A stretch of DNA of 5,462 nucleotides from JAEWSN01 sp038249175 (GTDB taxonomy: Bacteria; Bacillota; Clostridia; DSM-8532): the NCBI GenBank assembly GCA_038249175.1, contig JBBRWP010000225.1, positions 1-5,462 of the forward strand. Direction: 5' to 3'. The position numbers and the translations under genes were made by a program. Below, piece by piece: positions 1-5,294 of the stretch (the stretch's first letter is position 1; every line of letters starts with the position of its first letter). The notes beneath the pieces were generated by a model. The model worked only from the letters and a program-made list of their open reading frames with translations. It was not told the origin of the DNA and searched no databases.

Positions 1-1
1 T

Positions 2-1600
2 AAATCTGACATCGATGTGCACAGTGAAATGTATCCGGCTATTGTCGCCATGAAAGAGCGTCTGGGAACGCCCTATGTGGAAGACAAACCCTACATTCTT
101 TGCGAATACTGCCATGCCATGGGCAACGGCCCCGGCGATTTGAAGGACTACTGGGATCTCTTTGAAACGGATGACCGCTATGCCGGCGGTTTTATCTGGG
201 AGTGGACAGACCATGCAGTTCTTGCAAAAACGGCAGATGACACGACCTACTATGCTTATGGCGGCGATTCCGGTGAACAACCCCACGATGGTAACTTCTG
301 CATGGATGGCCTGGTCTATCCGGACAGAACGCCGCATACCGGATTGCTCGAAGCCAGGCAGGTCTATGCACCAGTGCAGTTTATCGCTATCGATATGGAA
401 AAGAATCAATTTACGTTGACCAACAAATACGATTTTGCCGGTCTTGGGCACCTGCGCTGTTCCTGGCTTGTGGAGCAGGATGGTCTGCCGGTCGCCGAAG
501 GAGATCTGGCACTGCCGGAAATTGCACCCCACAGCGTAGCAACAGTTTCGCTGCCCTATCAGGTTGCACAAAATGTCTGCGGTACCTGGACCATCCGTTT
601 TTCAGTATCAACAACCCAAACCTCTGTTTGGCTGCCGAAGGGTTCTGAAATTTCCTTTGGACAGTTTGATTTGTGCGAAAAATGTAAGGCGGAGGAATCA
701 CCATCTACGACAGGGCTGCAAAACACCAGCGGTTCAAAACTGACTGTGGTTGAGACCGATGCCACTGTTCTTATCAGCGGTCGGCAATTCACCTATACAT
801 TCAGCAAAATTTACGGCTCGTTTACAAGCCTCCTTTATGAAGGAACAGAAATGCTGGCAGACCGTCCTGCTTTTTCTGTGTGGCGTGCCCCGACGGACAA
901 CGACAGAAATGTCGTCCACAAGTGGGTTGAAGAAGCTTATGACAGACTGGTGATGCGGGCCTATACAGCGGATGTGCTGAACAGTGCCGATGATGAGGTG
1001 GTTCTGAAAACCGTTTGGTCTTTGGCAGGAACCATTAAAAAACCGGTCATTCGCGGGGAAGTTACCTGGAAAATTACCGCTGACGGCTTAATCACAATGA
1101 CGGCAGATGCGTCCGTTCGTGAAGGCTTGCCCTTCCTGCCACGCTTTGGTCTGCGGATGACGCTACCAGAAGGCTTTGAAGACGTGACCTATTTCGGATA
1201 CGGACCTCATGAAAGCTACATCGACAAACACCAAAGCACCTGGAAAAGCCGCTTCAAAACAACAGTATCCAATATGCATGAACCCTACCTGAAACCGCAG
1301 GAAAACGGCAGCCACTGTGGTACAGACTGGGTGAAAGTAGAAAACAAATTGGGTGCCGGACTTTGTATTTCCTCAGACAAGGCGATTTCTATCAACGCTG
1401 CCCACTATACGCCGGAAATGCTGGCAAAAGCCATGCATCCCCATGAGCTGATGCCTTGCAAAGAAACCGTGCTGCACCTGGATTGGAAGCAAAGTGGCGT
1501 CGGATCCAACAGCTGCGGCCCGGAATTGCTGCCGCAATACCGCCTCAGTGAAAACAGCATTCATTATGTTTTGAATATTCGACCTTTTGCCGCTAGATAA
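2..1600 (+). CDS. lacZ: Beta-galactosidase (GH2, LacZ/EbgA type), C-terminal part, 5' end outside window
   Basis: The enzyme hydrolyses terminal beta-D-galactosides such as lactose in the cytosol. The frame is open from base 2, leaving 532 residues, about half of the roughly 1000-residue family length, so the start and the acid/base Glu lie upstream. Visible residues 33-42 read LCEYCHAMGN, matching the E. coli LacZ segment with nucleophile Glu537 (here Glu35) and His540 (His38). GGFIWEWTDH follows at about 62-71, in the substrate-lining Trp region. An Ig-like domain comes next, then a linker with a CEKC pair. The beta-galactosidase small-chain domain runs from about residue 255, with WRAPTDND (294-301) and FGYGPHESY (398-406). 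Near the end SNSCGPELLPQYRL places Cys505 where E. coli has Trp999, a change I associate with non-enterobacterial GH2 members. There is no signal peptide to judge, because the N-terminus is missing. The family call is firm; the true substrate (lactose or a plant galactoside) is not decided by the sequence. Confidence 0.95.
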   Translation, partial: KSDIDVHSEMYPAIVAMKERLGTPYVEDKPYILCEYCHAMGNGPGDLKDYWDLFETDDRYAGGFIWEWTDHAVLAKTADDTTYYAYGGDSGEQPHDGNFCMDGLVYPDRTPHTGLLEARQVYAPVQFIAIDMEKNQFTLTNKYDFAGLGHLRCSWLVEQDGLPVAEGDLALPEIAPHSVATVSLPYQVAQNVCGTWTIRFSVSTTQTSVWLPKGSEISFGQFDLCEKCKAEESPSTTGLQNTSGSKLTVVETDATVLISGRQFTYTFSKIYGSFTSLLYEGTEMLADRPAFSVWRAPTDNDRNVVHKWVEEAYDRLVMRAYTADVLNSADDEVVLKTVWSLAGTIKKPVIRGEVTWKITADGLITMTADASVREGLPFLPRFGLRMTLPEGFEDVTYFGYGPHESYIDKHQSTWKSRFKTTVSNMHEPYLKPQENGSHCGTDWVKVENKLGAGLCISSDKAISINAAHYTPEMLAKAMHPHELMPCKETVLHLDWKQSGVGSNSCGPELLPQYRLSENSIHYVLNIRPFAAR

Positions 1601-1605
1601 GGCAA

Positions 1606-1681
1606 TGTGTCACGGGGACGGTTCTTCTGTCACACCCGTGTCACGACACGGGTGTGACAGAAGAACCGTCCCCGTGACACA
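1606..1681. repeat. REP-like intergenic palindrome, copy 1
   Basis: Two perfectly complementary 37-bp arms (1606-1642 and 1645-1681) are separated by 2 bases. The arm carries the core CACGGGGACGGTTCT, which I recognise from repetitive intergenic elements of anaerobic Firmicutes; such elements are often linked to IS200-like (Y1/RAYT) transposases. The element starts 5 bases after the beta-galactosidase stop and fills most of the gap to the next gene. Each arm can also fold alone (CACGGG at 1611-1616 with CCCGTG at 1635-1640), so the unit resembles two head-to-head REP hairpins. A second GTGACAC lies 9 bp after the terminal one (1674 and 1683). It has no U-tract, so it is not a standard terminator. 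As RNA it would form a very stable hairpin that could protect the upstream mRNA 3' end or reduce read-through. Confidence 0.9.
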
Positions 1682-1706
1682 CGTGACACAAACCCATGTT
1701 TCAAAG

Positions 1707-1713
1707 AAAGGTG
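1707..1713 (+). promoter_or_regulatory. Ribosome binding site for the TolB-like gene
   Basis: AAAGGTG lies 9 bases before the ATG at 1723. It supports that start over the in-frame ATG at 1696, which has no purine-rich site before it and sits just behind the palindrome. Confidence 0.6.
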
Positions 1714-1722
1714 AAGTGCAAT

Positions 1723-2601
1723 ATGAAAGTACTGAAAGCACCGAGAGGAAAAGAAAACAGGAACGTCGTCAGCATCCTTGAAACATTGGATGTAGAGACC
1801 GGAGAAAGAACAATATTGGCGGAGTTTGAGAATTTGATTGAGGCGCCAAACTGGACCGAAGATGGCGAGTTTCTGGTATACAACAGCGATGGAAAGATTT
1901 TTAAATTCAATCTTTCCACAAATGGTTCAGAAATGGTGGATTCGAAGTTCGTTGATGCCTGCAATAACGACCATATCCTGTCGCCGGGCGGAAAAAGCAT
2001 CGCAGTGAGTCATGGCACGCGGGAAGATGGCCAATCCCGCATTTATGTTGTCCCCTTTGATGGCAGCAATCCGATTCTCATCACCCCGATTGCACCCAGT
2101 TACCTGCATGGCTGGTCCCCTGATGGGTGGACACTTTCCTACTGTGCGGAGCGTAACGGACAATATGATATATACACCATCCCCATAGAAGGTGGTGTGG
2201 AAACACAGCTGACCGATTTACCCGGATTGGATGACGGCCCGGAGTATGCACCCGATGGAAAAACCATATGGTTCAACTCGGTGCGCAGCGGTCTGATGCA
2301 GGCGTGGAAAATGGATGCCAATGGAGAAAACCCGACACAAATGACCTTCGATGATGCCAACACCTGGTTTCCACATGTGTCGCCAGACGGTAAACAGGTC
2401 GCCTGTATTACTTATGCCAAGGGCGATGTGACACCTGGAGACCATCCGCCGAACAAGAATGTGGAAATCCGTCTCTTTCCTGCAAGCGGTGGTACACCAA
2501 GGGTTTTAGTCAAACTGTTTGGCGGTCAGGGAACTCTGAATGTCAATTCGTGGTCGCCAGACAGCAAAAAAATCGCTTTTGTTTCTTATCGATTGAGGTG
2601 A
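1723..2601 (+). CDS. TolB/PD40-type beta-propeller protein, cytosolic
   Basis: The 292-residue protein is built of WD40-like (PD40) blades, as in the C-terminal domain of TolB and in oligogalacturonate-lyase-like proteins. Blade-start motifs are visible at about residues 40 (APNWTEDG), 85 (ILSPGGK), 130 (GWSPDG), 175 (YAPDG), 219 (VSPDG) and 277 (WSPDS). The last blade lacks outer strands, and the N-terminal segment (about 13-33, NVVSILETLDVETGERTIL) would close it, giving a six-bladed ring. There is no signal peptide, no TolB N-terminal domain and no lipobox, so a Tol-Pal role is unlikely and the protein is probably cytosolic. It lies between a beta-galactosidase and a URO-D-type gene, separated from both by REP-like palindromes, and is probably co-transcribed with them. 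A carbohydrate-binding or lyase-like function is possible but unproven; I cannot assign a catalytic residue. The ATG at 1723 is chosen for its RBS; a nine-residue longer form from 1696 is less likely. Confidence 0.85.
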   Translation: MKVLKAPRGKENRNVVSILETLDVETGERTILAEFENLIEAPNWTEDGEFLVYNSDGKIFKFNLSTNGSEMVDSKFVDACNNDHILSPGGKSIAVSHGTREDGQSRIYVVPFDGSNPILITPIAPSYLHGWSPDGWTLSYCAERNGQYDIYTIPIEGGVETQLTDLPGLDDGPEYAPDGKTIWFNSVRSGLMQAWKMDANGENPTQMTFDDANTWFPHVSPDGKQVACITYAKGDVTPGDHPPNKNVEIRLFPASGGTPRVLVKLFGGQGTLNVNSWSPDSKKIAFVSYRLR

Positions 2602-2603
2602 AT

Positions 2604-2677
2604 GTGACACGGGGACGGTTCTACTGACACACACGTGTCGTGACACGTGTGTGTCAGTAGAACCGTCCCCGTGTCAC
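2604..2677. repeat. REP-like intergenic palindrome, copy 2
   Basis: Perfect 36-bp arms (2604-2639 and 2642-2677) flank a central GT. It is the same family as the copy at 1606-1681: the arms match at 32 of 36 positions and share CACGGGGACGGTTCT. The four differences (arm positions 4, 20, 24 and 30) are present on both arms, so each copy stays perfectly palindromic. Each arm can fold alone through GACACG and CGTGTC (2606-2611 with 2634-2639). It begins 2 bases after the TGA of the propeller gene and ends 26 bases before the next start codon, so it makes up most of the gap. It has no U-tract. Confidence 0.9.
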
Positions 2678-2685
2678 TAAAAACG

Positions 2686-2692
2686 AAAGGAA
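2686..2692 (+). promoter_or_regulatory. Ribosome binding site for the first URO-D-type gene
   Basis: AAAGGAA lies 11 bases before the ATG at 2704. The in-frame ATG at 2692 overlaps this site and upstream in-frame starts lie inside the palindrome, so 2704 is preferred. The resulting N-terminus MNSRQKVMDVFNRK also matches the usual family start. Confidence 0.55.
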
Positions 2693-2703
2693 TGTGTGCA
2701 AAT

Positions 2704-3714
2704 ATGAATTCAAGACAAAAAGTTATGGATGTTTTTAATCGAAAGGCTACCGGCCAAGGGGTTATGTGGACAGGGCATCCCAACGATGCAACCATTCCGA
2801 TTTATGCGAAGGCGTGGTCTATTGAACCGAGCCGTGAAGCTATCTATTCTTATCTGAATGACGATTGCCGATGGGTCATGGCAGACAGCGCTTATAAACA
2901 TCCATCGGGAGAACCGGCACTGAATCCATCCTGGGGGATGGAAAGAAAAAATACGTTAAGTTCCGAAGGTTGCTTTGCCAATTCAGAAGACATAGCGGAT
3001 CTAGATGAGTATCCCTGGCCGGATGTGAAGTATTTGGATTTCACCGACGTGTATAAGGAAATTGACAAATTTCAGGATAAAATGGTTTTTACGGGCATGT
3101 GGGGTTGTTTCTTTCACAACGTGTGCGATTTTTTGGGGATGGAAAACTACTTTATTCAAATGTACGAAAACCCGGAATTCGTCACCGCATTAACAGACCG
3201 GATTGTAGACTATTATGTTGCGGCAAACGAGAAGTTCTTTTCGGGATTGGGCGATCGGGCGGATGTCCTCTTTTTTGGGAATGATCTTGGTACCCAAATG
3301 GACTTAATCATCTCACCCGAAAACTTTAGAAAATTTATTCTGCCTTCCTATCACCGCATCATCGCCGTTGGGAAAAAATACAATAAAAAAATTATGCTGC
3401 ACTCCTGTGGATCCATCTGCAGAATCCTGCCGGAGATCATTGCCGCCGGGATTGATGCGATTCATCCAATCCAGGCGGGTGCTTACGGCATGGGGGCTGC
3501 AGATTTGGCACGGTTTAAAGATCAAATTGCTTTTGTCGGCGGCATTGACGCGCAAACCTTTTTTGTGAATGCCACACCGGACGAAATAAAAGCAGAGGTT
3601 CACAGAGTGAGAAGCCTCATCGGACCCAACATCATTGTATCCCCAAGTCACGAAGAAATACTGCCCAATGTTCCTGCGGAAAACATTCTGGCTATGGCGC
3701 AGGCGGCCAGATGA
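2704..3714 (+). CDS. Uroporphyrinogen-decarboxylase superfamily protein (MtaA/CmuA-like methyltransferase type)
   Basis: The 336-residue protein has the URO-D TIM-barrel pattern: start MNSRQKVMDVFNRK, GNDLGTQ (192-198), ISPENFRKFILPSY (203-216), LHSCGS (232-237), FVGGIDAQ (277-284) and SPSHEEILPNVPAENI (313-328). The His-x-Cys of LHSCGS (His233, Cys235) corresponds to the zinc-binding pair of MtaA-type methylcobamide:thiol methyltransferases. The third Cys ligand of MtaA is not obvious, because the equivalent C-terminal loop reads SPSHE. The length fits the family. True heme-pathway HemE is unlikely, since the N-terminal substrate-binding Arg motif of HemE is not seen and no heme genes are nearby. 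A role in methyl transfer or demethylation is therefore the best family-level guess; the substrate is unknown and no corrinoid protein or MtaB-like partner is in the window. It follows the propeller gene after a REP-like palindrome and is probably the last gene of the plus-strand unit. Confidence 0.88.
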   Translation: MNSRQKVMDVFNRKATGQGVMWTGHPNDATIPIYAKAWSIEPSREAIYSYLNDDCRWVMADSAYKHPSGEPALNPSWGMERKNTLSSEGCFANSEDIADLDEYPWPDVKYLDFTDVYKEIDKFQDKMVFTGMWGCFFHNVCDFLGMENYFIQMYENPEFVTALTDRIVDYYVAANEKFFSGLGDRADVLFFGNDLGTQMDLIISPENFRKFILPSYHRIIAVGKKYNKKIMLHSCGSICRILPEIIAAGIDAIHPIQAGAYGMGAADLARFKDQIAFVGGIDAQTFFVNATPDEIKAEVHRVRSLIGPNIIVSPSHEEILPNVPAENILAMAQAAR

Positions 3715-3731
3715 ATGCATTGTCATAGATA

Positions 3732-3749
3732 CAGGAGGAACATCTCCTG
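3732..3749. repeat. Small hairpin just downstream of the plus-strand unit
   Basis: CAGGAG (3732-3737) and CTCCTG (3744-3749) form a 6-bp stem with a 6-base loop, 17 bases after the stop codon. The GGAGG inside the stem looks like a ribosome binding site, but no start codon with a worthwhile ORF follows. Little more can be said. Confidence 0.4.
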
Positions 3750-3779
3750 ATTCTGGTGCAATAACGCACATGCGTCCGT

Positions 3780-3814
3780 TAACATGCAAGATGATTTTAT
3801 CATCTTGCATGTTA
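3780..3814. repeat. Perfect hairpin in the convergent intergenic gap
   Basis: Sixteen-base arms (3780-3795 and 3799-3814) around a TTT loop are perfectly complementary, with ATGCAAGATGAT in the left arm. The stem is AT-rich and has no U-run after it, so it is not a classical intrinsic terminator, although it could pause transcription or protect the 3' end of the plus-strand mRNA. On the minus strand it lies inside an open, coding-like stretch (see findings). Confidence 0.75.
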
Positions 3815-3860
3815 TAGCCATCTTGAGTGACTGTAACGCCCCCAGTCAAGGTTTCACTGC

Positions 3861-3893
3861 CAGCCAGCGGTAACCACGCCGGCTGCATGCAGC
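3861..3893. repeat. GC-rich hairpin overlapping a 12-bp palindrome
   Basis: CAGCC-A-GCG (3861-3869) pairs with CGC-C-GGCTG (3877-3885) with a single mismatch. The perfect palindrome GCTGCATGCAGC (3882-3893) overlaps its right arm, so the two folds exclude one another. It stands between the 3780 hairpin and the terminator; its function is unknown. Confidence 0.5.
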
Positions 3894-3903
3894 AACTTGC
3901 ATG

Positions 3904-3926
3904 AAAAAGTCGAAAATCGACTTTTT
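3904..3926 (-). terminator. Likely bidirectional Rho-independent terminator
   Basis: AAAAAGTCGA (3904-3913) and TCGACTTTTT (3917-3926) form a 10-bp stem with a 3-base loop. Read in either direction, a GTCGA/TCGAC stem is followed by five T residues. It lies 16 bases after the stop codon of the minus-strand gene and is the only such element in the convergent gap, so it probably ends that gene and may also catch read-through from the plus-strand unit. The GC core is short, so efficiency may be modest. Confidence 0.65.
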
Positions 3927-3942
3927 GCACTGGAAGCATCTC

Positions 3943-5106
3943 CTATTCTGCGTATTCCCGCATCCGGCTTCTGAAATGCATATAATTCTCGAAACTGACT
4001 TCTTCAGGCACACCATGATCGCAAGTAGGAATGTAGCCCCCTCTTTTTCTCATGACAGGCATAATTCGGTCAAGCTCCCGGTCGATGGCTTCCTTTCCCT
4101 CCGCCAGAATTCTCTTGTCGATGCCGCCGCTGATCAGAAGATCCGGATATTCCCTTCCTGTTCTGACAACATCGCATCCTGAAGCGACCTCAAACGGGCT
4201 CAGATAATCCATGCCCAATTCCCGATACATCGAGATGACCGGGTCGGAGAAACCATCTGTATCCAGCTGGAAGAACAGGTGCCTTGTCCGATCCAGCTGG
4301 CGTGCTTTGATATTCGTCAGCAACTGTTGATAATATGGAAAGAGAAATTCCCGAATCATGTCCGGAGAAATAAGCGGCCCATGATTGTAGCAGATATCCT
4401 CTCCAATAAAAAACTCATCGAGGGTGACATGCTTCTGGTGTATTGCTGTGACGGTATCGGCCAAATTGAACCAGGTTTCCATACATGCATGGATCAACGC
4501 TGGATCGTCATACACCTTATACATCAGGTCAACCGGACCGATGAGGCTCCGCAGGTACATATACCCGCCAACCACGTGCTGGGTGATGACCTTTCCTGAA
4601 CCCGCAGCTGCACGGGCGTCCTGCATGCGGGCGTCCATATCTTGATAGCGTTCTGCACTTGTAGGATTCATCCGCCATTTGCAGTTTTCCTCCCAGGAAT
4701 TTATGTCCTTCACGGGGTGATCCAGGTATTCAGGCATGAAGCCGTTTCGACGGCCTTTGAAGAAGAGGACATGCCTGCCTGCCCAATCCTGGATGACTTC
4801 ATGTTCGCCTCTGTCTTCAATGAGCTTCTCTTCAAAGACAGGACTGAACGCGGCTTCACACCAACCCAGTCCATACAGCCCATGCTGGCCGGATCCATCG
4901 AAATGGAACAATTCACTGAGGTTCGTTTCATCCAACAGATGGCCTTCTTTCTTCCAGCGATCCAGACAGTAAAAGCCGAATTCCTTCTGAAAAATCGGCG
5001 CGTCCGGCCGCAATGCATAAAAATCACGGAGCTTTCGCGTAGCCGCATCGATGTTTTCACGCGCCACCATCCTGTGTATGCCGTCCATGCGTATGATTTC
5101 TGCCAT
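3943..5106 (-). CDS. Divergent uroporphyrinogen-decarboxylase superfamily protein lacking the HxC metal motif
   Basis: The 387-residue protein has the URO-D superfamily order: GEDICYNHGPLISP (235-248), MIREFLFPYYQQL (250-262), FFQLDTDG (278-285), SGGIDKRIL (326-334) and YIPTCDHGVPEEVSFENY (358-375). Where MtaA-type members have HSCG, this one reads FQLDTDG, so the His-x-Cys zinc pair is absent; a Cys-x-His (Cys362, His364) is present in the C-terminal loop. It is longer than the plus-strand relative at 2704 and only distantly similar, so the pair is not a recent duplication. The N-terminal part (about 1-130) is rich in Trp and charged residues and has no signal peptide or membrane segment, so it is cytosolic. 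The start at 5106 is chosen because AGGAGG lies 8 bases upstream; the frame stays open to 5247, but that extension crosses the promoter and the palindrome. The substrate is unknown; a methyltransferase or decarboxylase-like reaction is a family-level inference. It is transcribed toward the plus-strand unit from its own promoter. Confidence 0.85.
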   Translation of the reverse strand: MAEIIRMDGIHRMVARENIDAATRKLRDFYALRPDAPIFQKEFGFYCLDRWKKEGHLLDETNLSELFHFDGSGQHGLYGLGWCEAAFSPVFEEKLIEDRGEHEVIQDWAGRHVLFFKGRRNGFMPEYLDHPVKDINSWEENCKWRMNPTSAERYQDMDARMQDARAAAGSGKVITQHVVGGYMYLRSLIGPVDLMYKVYDDPALIHACMETWFNLADTVTAIHQKHVTLDEFFIGEDICYNHGPLISPDMIREFLFPYYQQLLTNIKARQLDRTRHLFFQLDTDGFSDPVISMYRELGMDYLSPFEVASGCDVVRTGREYPDLLISGGIDKRILAEGKEAIDRELDRIMPVMRKRGGYIPTCDHGVPEEVSFENYMHFRSRMREYAE

Positions 5107-5114
5107 TTCGGTAT

Positions 5115-5120
5115 CCTCCT
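5115..5120 (-). promoter_or_regulatory. Ribosome binding site for the minus-strand URO-D-type gene
   Basis: A perfect AGGAGG on the minus strand lies 8 bases before the ATG at 5106. It fixes the start despite 47 further open codons upstream. Confidence 0.85.
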
Positions 5121-5135
5121 GTAATGCAAAGCCTG

Positions 5136-5165
5136 ATTGTACACCAGAAAGCCGTTTCGCGACAA
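5136..5165 (-). promoter_or_regulatory. Candidate sigma-A promoter of the minus-strand gene
   Basis: On the minus strand TTGTCG (5165-5160) and TACAAT (5141-5136) are 18 bases apart, close to the TTGACA/TATAAT consensus. Transcription would start near 5129, giving a leader of about 23 bases that includes the AGGAGG site. The -35 overlaps the edge of the dyad at 5163-5194. This is a prediction from spacing and consensus only. Confidence 0.5.
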
Positions 5166-5194
5166 TTTCCCGCAAATTTTTTTGCAGGAAATTG
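5163..5194. promoter_or_regulatory. Dyad overlapping the -35, candidate operator
   Basis: CAATTTCC (5163-5170) pairs with GGAAATTG (5187-5194); after one mismatch, GCAAA (5172-5176) pairs with TTTGC (5181-5185). The symmetry spans 32 bp and touches the predicted -35 of the minus-strand gene, a typical place for a repressor site or for an activator bound next to RNA polymerase. No regulator gene is in the window. Confidence 0.5.
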
Positions 5195-5209
5195 CACCAA
5201 AGTTGCAAT
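5182..5209. promoter_or_regulatory. Three helically phased TTGCA boxes and an ATTGCA inverted repeat
   Basis: TTGCA occurs at 5182, 5192 and 5203, spaced 10 and 11 bp, so all three face one side of the helix. The last two also form the inverted repeat ATTGCA-N7-TGCAAT (5191-5209). Such an array upstream of a -35 suits an activator, for example of AraC type, that binds phased direct repeats; the regulator is not identified. Confidence 0.4.
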
Positions 5210-5223
5210 CTGGGACAAATCAA

Positions 5224-5274
5224 TATGATTACCTCCCCAAAAGTCACTATGTGACTTTTGGGGAGGTAATCATA
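5224..5274. repeat. Perfect 51-bp palindrome upstream of the minus-strand gene
   Basis: Arms of 24 bases (5224-5247 and 5251-5274) are perfectly complementary around a TAT centre. Each arm contains ACCTCCCC or its complement GGGGAGGT next to AAAAGTCAC. Its sequence is unrelated to the REP-like copies at 1606 and 2604, and there is no U-tract after the stem on either strand. It may be a small mobile palindrome, an operator or a leader hairpin. Transcripts from a distal minus-strand promoter would hide the GGGGAGG ribosome-binding-like sequence inside this stem. Confidence 0.85.
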
Positions 5275-5288
5275 GCCTCTATAACAAC

Positions 5289-5294
5289 ATTATA
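5289..5294 (-). promoter_or_regulatory. Possible distal -10 box (minus strand)
   Basis: A perfect TATAAT on the minus strand lies upstream of the palindrome, centred within ACAACA-N12-TGTTGT (5284-5306). No good -35 is found 16-18 bases before it (TTTCAA or ATTTCA at best), so the promoter is weak or activator-dependent, if real. It would give a leader of about 175 bases that includes the 5224-5274 hairpin. Confidence 0.25.

Noticed and set aside
1606..1681. Reading the REP-like palindromes as intrinsic terminators
   Set aside because: The stems are very strong, but neither copy has a U-tract on either side and both lie inside a co-directional gene set.
1696..1722. Earlier ATG for the propeller gene
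   Set aside because: It has no ribosome binding site and directly follows the palindrome; the ATG at 1723 has AAAGGTG at good spacing.
1606..2677. CRISPR array
   Set aside because: There are only two repeat copies, about 1 kb apart with genes between them, and no regular spacers.
2647..2703. Longer N-terminus of the plus-strand URO-D-type protein
   Set aside because: The extension is encoded by the palindrome arm and spacer; family members start with the MNSR-type N-terminus at 2704.
3313..3714. Minus-strand open frame continuing from the convergent gap under the plus-strand gene
   Set aside because: This part is antisense to a clear URO-D-type gene and has no protein-like character of its own.
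4642..5124. A 160-codon plus-strand open frame
   Set aside because: It is antisense to the strongly supported minus-strand URO-D-type gene and has no ribosome binding site or recognisable domain.
4710..5165. A 151-codon minus-strand frame overlapping the start of the minus-strand gene
   Set aside because: It is a shifted-frame shadow of the real gene, with basic, low-plausibility composition.
5107..5247. Longer 434-residue version of the minus-strand protein
   Set aside because: It would run through the promoter, operator dyad and palindrome, and the AGGAGG at 5115-5120 clearly marks the ATG at 5106.
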